Source: Deltaproteobacteria bacterium
Lineage (GTDB): Bacteria > Myxococcota > Myxococcia > Myxococcales > Anaeromyxobacteraceae
Assembly (NCBI GenBank): GCA_016214955.1
Contig: JACRMN010000029.1
Location: 1 to 64,000 of the forward strand
Length of the DNA: 64,000 nucleotides
Direction of reading: 5' to 3'
Part shown: in pieces, positions 8,885 to 16,876 of the stretch
Position numbering within the stretch: the stretch's first letter is position 1
Layout: the number at the start of each line of letters is the position of its first letter
Made by a program: the position numbers and the translations under genes
The notes under the pieces: generated by a model
Told to the model about the DNA's origin: nothing
Database searches by the model: none
What the model saw: only the letters and a program-made list of their open reading frames with translations

Positions 8885-11038
8885 ATGACGGTCTCGTGCT
8901 CTGGCAGACGTGTGCATTCCACCCTGCGCGCGGCGGCGCTGCTCTGGCTGGCGGCGGCCGCCTGGGCCTGCAGCGAGCGGCCCGCGGCGGCGCCCGCGGG
9001 AGCGCCGCAGACCCGCGTCGCCCGGGCGGCGGTCACCCTCTGCGGCGGTGAGCAGACCTGCGTCGCCACCGACGCCCACGCCCGCCACCAGGCCAACGGC
9101 CTCGACTGCGTCTCCTGCCACCCCTGCGGCGGCCAGTTCGGCTTCCGCACCGGCTACGCCTTCCCCGGCGGCACCACCATCCAGCCGACCGACGCCTACA
9201 CGCCGCCCAGCGGCACCACGCCGGCCTCCTGCACGGTGGCCTGCCACTACCCCATGGGCTCCCCGCCCGCGCCCGTCCGCTGGAGCGCGCCCGCCCCGCT
9301 CGCCTGCGTCGGCTGCCACGACGTGCCGACGCTGCTGGCCCGCTTCCCCAACCACCCCTCGGTGCCGGCCACCGCCACCCGCGGCGACTGCGAGGCCTGC
9401 CACCAGATGACCCAGCACACCTCGGGCACGGTGCTGCTGCAGCGCCACCCGACCACCTGGATGGTCCGCACCGACCCCGGCTTCCACGCGGCCTCGGCGA
9501 TCCGCGGTCTCGGCTCGTGCCAGGCCTGCCACCTCCGCGACCTCTCCGGCGGCCGCACCGGCGTGGCCTGCACCGACTGCCACCGCGCCGGCGGCTCGGC
9601 CAACGACTTCGCCACCTGCACCGCCTGCCACGGCGGCGTCCTCAACCAGACGGGGGCTCCGCCCGCCGCCATCTGGGGGTTCGCCGGCGACCCGAACCGC
9701 GGCGGCGGCACCGCCGACCCCGTCCGCGTCGGCGCCCACGCCGCCCACGTGACGGAGGGCCAGTTCGGCCCTGCCTTCCCCTGCTCCTCCTGCCACCTCA
9801 CGCCGCCCAACGACGCCTACCTGTCGGCGGGCCACATCGACGACCTCGCCCCGGGCGCCATCCCGCAGGCCGAGGTGGTCTTCGGCGGGCTGTCGGTGAA
9901 CGGCAGCGTCTCGCCCCAGTGGAACCGCGGCAGCGCCACCTGCAGCGCCACCTACTGCCACGGCGCCACCCTCGACCTGGGCGGCTCGACCCCGGTGTGG
10001 ACCGGCGGCGCCGGCCAGGTCTTCTGCGGGAGCTGCCACGGCGTCCCGCCGGCCACGCCTCACATCCGCGTCGACACCAGCGGCGGCCTGGGCGCGTGCA
10101 GCCCCTGCCACTCCTTCACCGTCGACGGCGCCGGCCAGCTCATCCCGGCCAGCCAGGGCGGGCGCCACCTGAACGGCCTCCTCGAGGCCTCCGGCCACGA
10201 CGCCGCCTGGATGGACCGCACCAGCCCCGGCTTCCACGCCTTCGCCGCCAACCGCGGCATCCAGAACTGCACCGCCTGCCACGGCACCGACCTGACCGGC
10301 GGCTCGGTGCGGGTGGGCTGCACCGACTGCCACCGCGCCGGCGGCGTGGCCAACGACTTCGCCAGCTGCACCGCCTGCCACGGCGGCGCCGCCAACCAGA
10401 CCGGCGCACCGCCGGCGGCCATCTGGGGCTACGCCGGCGACCCGAACCGCGGCGGCGGCACCGCCGACCCCATCCGCGTCGGCGCCCACACCCGCCACGT
10501 CCAGGCGCAGCTCACCGCCCCCATCGACTGCGCCGCCTGCCACGTGAAGCCGACCTCGGTGCTCTCGGCGGGCCACATCGACGACCCCACGCCGGTGGCC
10601 AGCGTCTCCTTCCACGGCCTGGCGGCGCAGGTGCCGCCCGGCCCCGGCCCGAGCTGGAGCCGCGCCACGGCGGGATGCTCCGCCACGTACTGCCACGGCA
10701 ACTACGCCGGCTCGTACACCTACTTCACCTACGACTGGGGCAACGACGTCTACGTGCAGCAGACGGTCGCCTACGCCGGCGCGCGGGCCACACCGACCTG
10801 GACCGACGGGCCCATGACCTGCGCTTCCTGCCACGGCAACCCGCCGCGCGGGACCGGCAACTGGCACAGCGGCTTCCACGGCTACCAGACCGGCGGCTAC
10901 AACGACTGCCAGCTCTGCCACCCCGACGCCTCGGGAGCCAACGGTGTGGGCACGTCCATCACCAACCCGGCCCTGCACCTGAATGGCGTCATCGACGTGC
11001 AGCCTCAGTGGGGCAACCGCTGCTTCGGGTGCCACTGA
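8885..11038 (+). CDS. 19-haem c-type cytochrome lipoprotein with one CxxxCH motif
   Basis: I place the start at the ATG at 8885 because GGGAGGGGAAACC precedes it and it yields a proper lipoprotein signal (lipobox AWAC). The frame can be extended to 8756 but that part has no signal sequence. The product is 717 residues with 16 CxxCH, two CxxxxCH (both CSATYCH) and one CxxxCH (CTVACHYPMG). The region before the CxxxCH, with CHPCGG, is shared with the 12-haem protein at 55.9-57.2 kb. Two internal copies of a CTDCHRAGG...CTACHGG block show duplication. It ends in CFGCH with His as last residue. Probably an outer-membrane electron carrier. Confidence 0.9.
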   Translation: MTVSCSGRRVHSTLRAAALLWLAAAAWACSERPAAAPAGAPQTRVARAAVTLCGGEQTCVATDAHARHQANGLDCVSCHPCGGQFGFRTGYAFPGGTTIQPTDAYTPPSGTTPASCTVACHYPMGSPPAPVRWSAPAPLACVGCHDVPTLLARFPNHPSVPATATRGDCEACHQMTQHTSGTVLLQRHPTTWMVRTDPGFHAASAIRGLGSCQACHLRDLSGGRTGVACTDCHRAGGSANDFATCTACHGGVLNQTGAPPAAIWGFAGDPNRGGGTADPVRVGAHAAHVTEGQFGPAFPCSSCHLTPPNDAYLSAGHIDDLAPGAIPQAEVVFGGLSVNGSVSPQWNRGSATCSATYCHGATLDLGGSTPVWTGGAGQVFCGSCHGVPPATPHIRVDTSGGLGACSPCHSFTVDGAGQLIPASQGGRHLNGLLEASGHDAAWMDRTSPGFHAFAANRGIQNCTACHGTDLTGGSVRVGCTDCHRAGGVANDFASCTACHGGAANQTGAPPAAIWGYAGDPNRGGGTADPIRVGAHTRHVQAQLTAPIDCAACHVKPTSVLSAGHIDDPTPVASVSFHGLAAQVPPGPGPSWSRATAGCSATYCHGNYAGSYTYFTYDWGNDVYVQQTVAYAGARATPTWTDGPMTCASCHGNPPRGTGNWHSGFHGYQTGGYNDCQLCHPDASGANGVGTSITNPALHLNGVIDVQPQWGNRCFGCH

Positions 11039-11080
11039 CCCGGCGAGGTTCGCCGGTGCACTGACAGGCCCCTGACGACC

Positions 11081-11120
11081 GCGCCCCGCTGCTCTCGAGC
11101 GGCGGGGCGCTCTGCTTTCT
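11081..11120 (+). terminator. Strong hairpin terminator after the 19-haem gene
   Basis: GCGCCCCGCTGCT, loop CTCG, and AGCGGCGGGGCGC form a 13-bp stem with one imperfect pair, followed by TCTGCTTTCT. It sits between two convergent cytochrome genes, 42 bases past the 19-haem stop, and could stop transcription from both sides. Confidence 0.6.
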
Positions 11121-11152
11121 GCCCGCCGCTCGGTGGAAGTCCGGGCTCGCCG

Positions 11153-11851
11153 TCAGTGGCAGCCGAAGCAGGAGGTCTGGAAGTTGGCCTGGACGTTGAC
11201 CGCGCCGTTGCCATGGAGGCTGGGGTTGGTGATGGCGGTGCCGGCGCCGCCGCTGCCGGTCGCATCCGGGTGGCAGAACTGGCACTGGTTGGTGGCGCTG
11301 GCGGCGGTGCCGGCGTGCTGGCCGCTGTGCCACACGTTGGAGCCGGAGGAGCCGTTGCGCGGCGGGTTGCCGTGGCAGGCGCCGCAGCCGGCGCCGGTGG
11401 CGTACCAGGACGGCGTGGTCTGGGCCGGGCCGCCGCCGTAGCTCACCACGTTGTAGGCCGGCTCGCCGCTGCCGTCCGGGAACCAGTAGGCGAAGGTTCC
11501 GGCGGCGATGCTGTGGCAGCCGACGTTGGAGCAGGTCTGGGTGGCGGCGTCCCAGGCCGGCGCGGGCTGCCCGGCGCGGTAGGCCGGGCCGTCCTTCTGG
11601 AAGGCGATGCGGCCGCCGGCGAAGTGGCAGTACCGGCAGCTGTAGGCGGCGTGCTCGTCGTGCGCGCCGGTGCCGGGGCAACTGTCGGCGTCGGGACAGA
11701 AGGCGCTCTGGACCATGGCGGCCTGGGTGGTGCGAGTCGCCGTGGGCTGCGCGACCTGCTCGATCTCTACGCCGCAGCCCGAGAGGGCGAGCGCGGCAGC
11801 ACCGGCGGCCAGCGCTCCGACGAAGGTGAAGCTGCTCCAGGTAGTACGCAT
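11153..11851 (-). CDS. Pentahaem c-type cytochrome lipoprotein
   Basis: A 232-residue exported protein with lipobox LSGC. It has four CxxCH motifs (CRYCH, CGACH, CQFCH, CFGCH) and one CxxxxCH (CSNVGCH). Its C-terminal ~120 residues match the C-terminal module of the 20-, 19- and 12-haem proteins: a GNPP segment, WHSG, a CHPD segment, TNPSLHGNG, and a final CFGCH ending the chain. It looks like a minimal version of those larger proteins. The RBS GGAGGGGCAACCAC precedes the ATG. It converges on the 19-haem gene. Confidence 0.9.
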   Translation of the reverse strand: MRTTWSSFTFVGALAAGAAALALSGCGVEIEQVAQPTATRTTQAAMVQSAFCPDADSCPGTGAHDEHAAYSCRYCHFAGGRIAFQKDGPAYRAGQPAPAWDAATQTCSNVGCHSIAAGTFAYWFPDGSGEPAYNVVSYGGGPAQTTPSWYATGAGCGACHGNPPRNGSSGSNVWHSGQHAGTAASATNQCQFCHPDATGSGGAGTAITNPSLHGNGAVNVQANFQTSCFGCH

Positions 11852-12391
11852 GTGGTTGCCCCTCCGCTCGCCGGCCGAATCTGCCCTCGCAGGGCCGGCT
11901 GAAATGTGGGCTCCAGGCTACCAGCCCCGATCGCGCCGGCCCATGGGGCCCGCGCGGCTCGTGTCCCACGATCGTGTCGACTTGATCGGCGCCAAGGCAC
12001 GCCGGATCGATCCGAAGCTCGCGCCTCACGCAGCGTGAACGAAGCGCGCGGTGTGCACAGGTTCCCGACACGCGGGCGTGGCACCTCCTGGCCCCGACCT
12101 CACCCACCATGGCCGGGCAGCCCGGGGTGCCGCCGCGCTCGACCGGTGGTGAAGGCGGCGCTGGCGCCGGCGCGACTCAGGGGGTGAGCACCCGGCGGCG
12201 CGTGCCAGACCGGAACCCGAGTGGTCCTGGTGTCTTGGCAATTGTGGCGGCGAAGGAGGGGGACCGCCCGACCCTGTGGACGCTGCGCCCACTTCGCCAA
12301 CCGCCCGCAGTCCGGGCGATCGTGGCGGCGCCTGGGTGGCGCACCGGTTGCGATTCCCGCCGGCAGGTCGAACACGCGGCGGGAGGCGGAG
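11852..12391. other. Divergent intergenic region between two cytochrome genes
   Basis: 540 bases with no convincing gene. It must hold promoters for the leftward pentahaem gene and the rightward trihaem gene. The trihaem side has a good sigma-54 match (listed separately). On the pentahaem side only a weak GG-N10-GC match is seen near 11880-11896. The frame extending the trihaem gene leftward to 12221 lacks a signal sequence and is rejected as coding. Confidence 0.5.
12337..12352 (+). promoter_or_regulatory. Sigma-54 (-24/-12) promoter of the trihaem gene
   Basis: TGGCGCACCGGTTGCG matches the RpoN consensus TGGCAC-N5-TTGC well. GG (12338-12339) and GC (12350-12351) are exactly 10 bases apart and the TTGC half is intact. 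The expected transcript start is about 28 bases before the ATG at 12392. Confidence 0.6.
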
Positions 12392-12982
12392 ATGGGGCGC
12401 ACGCACACATTCACCTCGGCGGCACTCGGGCTCGCGGCCCTCCTCTCCGGCACGCCGGCGCTCTCCGCGGAGCCGGCCACCCGCGCAGCGCTCGGCCGCA
12501 CCGCGCTCGCCGGCATCGGCGCACGCGGTGCCGAGATCGACGCCGCCCAGCCCTGCGGCCTCGTGCGGCCCGGCTCGGAGACGGCCACCACCGCCGACTG
12601 CCTGGCCTGCCACGGTGGCTCTGGCCCCGGCGTCCAGCTCCACACCAGCCACCCCGTCGACATCGACTACGAGCGGGCCCGCTACCGCCCCAACTCCTCG
12701 CTGCGGCCGATGGCCGAGGCGGTGAAGCGCGGCGTCTTCCTGCCCGAGGGCCAGCTCCGCTGCCTCACCTGCCACGACGCCCGCTCCCCGTGGCGCTACC
12801 GGCTGGCCCTGCCCCCCGGCGCGCCGGTGAAGTCGGCGGTGCGGCCCGGCGATCCGCGGACCTACGATCCGGCCCGCGCCTCCGAGCGGCCGGTGCCCCA
12901 CCCCGACGCCTCGCTGCCCGCCGCCGACCGCGACGCCAGCCCGACGCCGCTCTGCAAGCTCTGCCACACCTACGGCGAGTAG
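12392..12982 (+). CDS. Secreted trihaem c-type cytochrome
   Basis: 196 residues from the ATG at 12392, preceded by GGGAGGCGGAG. The signal peptide runs to about LLSGTPALSA. Three CxxCH motifs are present: CLACH, CLTCH and CKLCH, the last five residues from the C-terminus. Spacings between motifs are long and the protein has scattered His residues for axial ligation. It fits a small periplasmic electron carrier; I do not recognise a named family. A sigma-54 promoter match lies upstream. Its stop is only 3 bases from the stop of the convergent glycosyltransferase gene. Confidence 0.85.
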   Translation: MGRTHTFTSAALGLAALLSGTPALSAEPATRAALGRTALAGIGARGAEIDAAQPCGLVRPGSETATTADCLACHGGSGPGVQLHTSHPVDIDYERARYRPNSSLRPMAEAVKRGVFLPEGQLRCLTCHDARSPWRYRLALPPGAPVKSAVRPGDPRTYDPARASERPVPHPDASLPAADRDASPTPLCKLCHTYGE

Positions 12983-12985
12983 CGG

Positions 12986-14683
12986 TCAGCGCCCGACCAG
13001 CAGCCGCTCCAGCCGGGCCCCGCCTGCCGGGTCGAGCGACCGCACTTCCCGGAGCGTCGCCTCGGCGCGGGGCCGGTCCCCGAGGAAGAACCAGGTGACG
13101 CCCAGGCTCTCCAGGGCCACGGGGTCGCCCGGCCGCAGCCGGACTGCCTCCTGGAGCGCCGCCGCCGCCTCGGGGAGCCTGCCGGCCGCCCCGTAGGCCG
13201 TGCCCAGGTTGACCCAGGCGTCCCCGGACGCCGGCTGGAGCCGCGTGGCCCGCTGGAAGCTCGCCAGCGCCTCCTGCGGCCGCCCGAGCCGGGCCTGGGC
13301 CACGCCCATGTCGTTCCAGGCCTGGGCCAGCCCGGGGTAGAGCCGGATGGCCTCCAGGTCGCAGGCGACGGCCTCCTCGAGGCGACCCTGGCCCTGGTAG
13401 GCGTCGCCGAGGCCGACCCAGGCGTTCCAGTTCCGCTCGGTCACCGCCAGGGCCCGCTGGTGCAAGGTGACGCTGTCGCGCCAGGTGCCCACCTGCTGCC
13501 AGGAGGCGACTGCGAGGGCCAGCACCACCGCGACCGCACCAGCCGCCGCCAGGGCCCGCGGCAGGCGCAGCCGCTCGGCTGCCGCCGCCGCGCCCCAGAC
13601 CAGGGCCGGGACGAGCCCGAGGTGCGGCACGTAGGTGTAGCGGTCGGCCCGGGCCTGTACGCCCACCTGCAGCAGGCCGATCACCGGCAGCAGCGTCACC
13701 AGGAACCAGACCCAGCCCCAGAGCAGCCAGGGCTGGCGGGCCCGCAGCCGCCAGGCGGCGGCGGTGAGCGCCAGGAGCAGCGCGGCCGAGAGCACCGCCT
13801 GCCAGGCAGGCGTGCCGCCGTGGGCCAGCACCGGGTGCGGGTAGAAGTAGGCGAGGCCCGAGGGCCAGAGCGTGTCGCCCAGGTAGCGGACGGTGGAGGC
13901 GAGGGCGTTGGCGACCCGCTGGCCGAGCGACACCTCGGCGAGCGCGTTCACCGCCTGGCCCCGCGCCTGGGCGTACAGGGTCACCGCCGCGGAGGCGGCG
14001 GCCAGCGCCGCGAAGGGGATCTTCTCCAGGGCGAGGCGGACCAGGGGCCGCCGGCCCCCGGCCTCGGGGGGCGCCGTGCGGCCGAGCGGCCAGGCGTCGA
14101 GGAGCAGCAGCAGCGCGGGCGCCGTGACCAGCATGGGCTTGGCCATGAGCCCCAGCGCCAGCAGGCCGAGCGCCGCCAGGTACCAGCCCCGGCGCCGCCC
14201 CTCCGCGTAGCGCACCCAGGCGACGAGGAGCAGCAGGAGCAGCAGGGTGCTGAGCACGTCCTTCCGCTCCGAGACCCAGGCCACCGACTCGGCCCGCAGC
14301 GGGTGCAGGCCGAAGAGGGCGGCCGCGAGCGCGCTCCGCCCGGCGGCGCCGGTGGTGCGGTGCAGGAGGTGGAAGAGGAGGAGCGTGCTCGCGAGGTGCA
14401 GGGCCGCGCTCACCAGGTGGTGGCCGCCGGCCCAGGCACCGAAGAGCGAGACGTCGAGGAGGTGCGAGAGCCAGGTGAGCGGGTGCCAGTTGGCGGCGTG
14501 GAGGGAGCCGAGGGCCCAGGCCACGCCGTCCCAGCCGAGGCCGCGCAGCACGTGGCGGTTCTGGGTGACGTACTGCTGGTCGTCGACGTTGACGAAGGCG
14601 AAGCCGCCCACCTGGGCGTAGACGGCCGCCAGCAGCGCCGCCAGCCCGGCGGCGATCACCAGCGGCCGGCGCCCCCAGGGCAT
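12986..14683 (-). CDS. TMTC-like GT-C membrane glycosyltransferase with TPR repeats
   Basis: A 565-residue multi-spanning membrane protein. The first loop carries the acidic pair in [26 protein letters not shown] and HPLRAESVAWVSERKDVLS are the hallmark segments of bacterial TMTC-like proteins (relatives of eukaryotic O-mannosyltransferases TMTC1-4). About ten membrane segments are followed by 4-5 TPRs in the last ~190 residues. Bacterial members probably move a lipid-linked sugar onto an exported acceptor, but their reaction is mostly untested. It is the last gene of a leftward operon (24-base gap) behind the NHL protein and the 16- and 26-haem cytochromes, which suggests those proteins as possible acceptors. 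Confidence 0.85.
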   Translation of the reverse strand: MPWGRRPLVIAAGLAALLAAVYAQVGGFAFVNVDDQQYVTQNRHVLRGLGWDGVAWALGSLHAANWHPLTWLSHLLDVSLFGAWAGGHHLVSAALHLASTLLLFHLLHRTTGAAGRSALAAALFGLHPLRAESVAWVSERKDVLSTLLLLLLLVAWVRYAEGRRRGWYLAALGLLALGLMAKPMLVTAPALLLLLDAWPLGRTAPPEAGGRRPLVRLALEKIPFAALAAASAAVTLYAQARGQAVNALAEVSLGQRVANALASTVRYLGDTLWPSGLAYFYPHPVLAHGGTPAWQAVLSAALLLALTAAAWRLRARQPWLLWGWVWFLVTLLPVIGLLQVGVQARADRYTYVPHLGLVPALVWGAAAAAERLRLPRALAAAGAVAVVLALAVASWQQVGTWRDSVTLHQRALAVTERNWNAWVGLGDAYQGQGRLEEAVACDLEAIRLYPGLAQAWNDMGVAQARLGRPQEALASFQRATRLQPASGDAWVNLGTAYGAAGRLPEAAAALQEAVRLRPGDPVALESLGVTWFFLGDRPRAEATLREVRSLDPAGGARLERLLVGR

Positions 14684-14707
14684 GACCCCGCCCGTACCTG
14701 GTGGCAG

Positions 14708-15595
14708 CTACTTCGTGGTGAAGAGCTGGACGCGGTTGTTCCCGCGGTCGGCCAGGAAGGCGTCGCCGCCCTCGTTGAAGCAGAGCTGCGAGGGGTAGTA
14801 GACGAAGCCGTCGTTCCAGCCCAGCGCCAGCTGCCGCCCCAGGTAGGAGCCGTCGAGCCCCAGGGTGACGATGCCCATGCCGTTCTGGTCCACGAGCAGC
14901 AGCTTGCCCTGGAACGAGGTGATGTAGGCCGGGAAGCTCATCCGGTCCTTCAGGCTGGCGCCGACCTGGGCGAAGGCCTTGCCCTCCCGCTCCACCGACC
15001 AGACCGTGGCACCCACGCCGTCCACCGCGAAGACCGTCCCGCCCACCACCGTGAGGTCGGTGAAGAGCGGCCCCTTGGGCAGCTCCACCTGGCGGCTCAC
15101 CGCTCCGGCCGCGTCGGCCACCAGCAGCTTCCCGCTGGCGGCGTCGAGGGCGTAGAGGCCGTCGCCGGCGTCGAGCTTGAAGGCCACCACCGCCGGCGCG
15201 GCCGGACCACCCTTGAGGTCCACGAACCCGGCGAAGGCACCGGCCGGGTTGATGCGGACGATCTTGTGCGACTTGCCGTCGAGGGCGAGCAGGTTGCCCT
15301 TGGAGTCGGCCTGGAGCCGGACCGGGACCGGCACCTGGGACAGCTTCACCTCACCGGTCTGGGCTGCGACGCCTCCGGGCTTCATGGCGAAGAGCAAGAT
15401 GCGCTGCTTTCCGGTGTCGGCCACGGCGAAGGAGGAGGCGGTGCAGGCCACGCCCTCGGGCGCCGCCAGCGGCACCTCCTGGGCGTCCTGGTAGACCGAC
15501 GACGACCAGGAGAGGACCAGCGCCTCCCCGCGGGCCGTCCCGGCCGCGAGCGGCAGGAGCAGCACCAGCAGCCGCAGTGCTCGGTTCGCGCTCAT
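14708..15595 (-). CDS. Secreted NHL-repeat beta-propeller protein
   Basis: 295 residues with a signal peptide (LLVLLLPLAAGTARG) followed by a six-bladed-propeller-like sequence of repeated ~45-residue blades: GVACTASSFAVADTGKQRI, NLLALDGKSHKIVRI, GLYALDAASGKLLVAD and a last blade with AFLADRGNNRVQLF. NHL propellers bind proteins or act as scaffolds; no catalytic residues stand out. It starts 4 bases after the 16-haem cytochrome stop, so it is translated from the same mRNA. A second NHL gene accompanies the OmcS homologue at 27.7 kb. It is a likely partner of the cytochromes in the periplasm or on the surface. Confidence 0.85.
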   Translation of the reverse strand: MSANRALRLLVLLLPLAAGTARGEALVLSWSSSVYQDAQEVPLAAPEGVACTASSFAVADTGKQRILLFAMKPGGVAAQTGEVKLSQVPVPVRLQADSKGNLLALDGKSHKIVRINPAGAFAGFVDLKGGPAAPAVVAFKLDAGDGLYALDAASGKLLVADAAGAVSRQVELPKGPLFTDLTVVGGTVFAVDGVGATVWSVEREGKAFAQVGASLKDRMSFPAYITSFQGKLLLVDQNGMGIVTLGLDGSYLGRQLALGWNDGFVYYPSQLCFNEGGDAFLADRGNNRVQLFTTK

Positions 15596-15599
15596 CGCC

Positions 15600-16868
15600 T
15601 CACCTCCGGAACTGCTCGTGGCACTTGGTGCAGAGCTCCGAGGTCGACGGGAACGGCATCAGCTTCTTGAACTCCGTCCCGTGGGCCCGGTGGCAGCTCA
15701 GGCACTGGATGTGCAGGTTCTTGTTGCGCGGGTCCTTGAGCTTCTCGCCCATGGGGTGGGACGAGTGCTTGAGCCAGTCGTGGCACTGGCCGCAGGACTC
15801 GACGACGTCGGGGTTCTTGAGGTTGATGGGCGCGGCCGCCGAGTGCGGGTCGTGGCAGGCGGTGCACTGGCCATCCTTCACCGGCGCGTGCTTGGTGGGC
15901 GAGATGGCCTGGCGCCGGATGGTGTCGGCGTGGCAGGAGCCGCAGACCTGGATCATGTCGCCCTTGAGGAGCCCCTTCTCCTTGGAGGCGTGGGGGCCGT
16001 GGCAGGAGAGGCAGGCGGCGCCGTCGAGCAGGGGCCGGTGGGTCCGGGCCTTCTCGCCGAACTCGTTGAGCTTCTGCGCGTGGCAGCCGCGGCACAGGGC
16101 GACGCCGGCCTGCCGGGTCCGCAGCGGCTGGGCCGAGGTGGGGGCCTCGTGGCACTGGCTGCACATCGCCTTGGCCACCGGCGGGTGCACGTTCTCGTAG
16201 AGCATGCCGCGCTTGCCCGAGCCGTGGGGGTCGTGGCAGCTGGTGCAGCGGGCCTTGGCCACCGGGTAGCCCTGGTGCTGCTTCGCGAAGATGGGCTTGT
16301 CGGTCTTGTGGCAGGCCACGCAGAGCTCGGGGACGTCGCTCTTGAGGAGCGAGGGGGCCTTGGCCGAGCCGTGCGGGTCGTGGCAGGCCACGCAGCCGCC
16401 CTGCTCGATGGGCTTGTGCTTGAACTTGGCCTTCTGGGCCTGCTCGGCGATGGGCTTGTGGCAGCCGGCGCAGAGGTCGTTGCCGCCCTTCAGCAGGTTC
16501 TTCTTGAAGGCCGAGGCGTGCGGGTCGTGGCAGCCGACGCAGCCCTTCTCGGCCACCACCTTGTGCGTGCTCCTGGCCTTGGCCGGCACCACGTCGTGGC
16601 AGGCCAGGCAGGCCTGGCTGGGCTCGGCGGAGAGCAGCTTGCCGTGGTCGGAGGCGTGCGGGTTGTGGCAGCCGGTGCAGTCCCGCGACTTCACGGGCGT
16701 GTGCACGAAGGCCTTCTTGAGGATGTCGTCGAACTGGCTGCCGTGGCAGTCGAGGCAGACCTTGCCCTCGGCGCCCGGCTTGAGCTTCAGCTTCTTGGCG
16801 TCGGCGGCGCGGGCGGGTCCGGCGGCGAGGGCCAGGGCGGTGAAGATCAGTGCGATGCGCGCGTTCAT
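15600..16868 (-). CDS. 16-haem c-type cytochrome (doubled-CxxCH type)
   Basis: 422 residues from the ATG at 16868, with a signal peptide ending near GPARA. I count 16 CxxCH motifs and no CxxxxCH. Most occur in pairs, with CHDPHG/CHNPHAS after the second motif and a KHKP/THKV segment before it. That is the doubled-CxxCH, cytochrome c3-like pattern in which the extra His residues give bis-His ligation. It is Lys-rich and soluble-looking, with no lipobox. It follows the 26-haem gene by 8 bases and is the same family in shorter form, so the pair probably arose by duplication. Likely a periplasmic electron wire. Confidence 0.9.
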   Translation of the reverse strand: MNARIALIFTALALAAGPARAADAKKLKLKPGAEGKVCLDCHGSQFDDILKKAFVHTPVKSRDCTGCHNPHASDHGKLLSAEPSQACLACHDVVPAKARSTHKVVAEKGCVGCHDPHASAFKKNLLKGGNDLCAGCHKPIAEQAQKAKFKHKPIEQGGCVACHDPHGSAKAPSLLKSDVPELCVACHKTDKPIFAKQHQGYPVAKARCTSCHDPHGSGKRGMLYENVHPPVAKAMCSQCHEAPTSAQPLRTRQAGVALCRGCHAQKLNEFGEKARTHRPLLDGAACLSCHGPHASKEKGLLKGDMIQVCGSCHADTIRRQAISPTKHAPVKDGQCTACHDPHSAAAPINLKNPDVVESCGQCHDWLKHSSHPMGEKLKDPRNKNLHIQCLSCHRAHGTEFKKLMPFPSTSELCTKCHEQFRR

Positions 16869-16876
16869 GGGTGCCC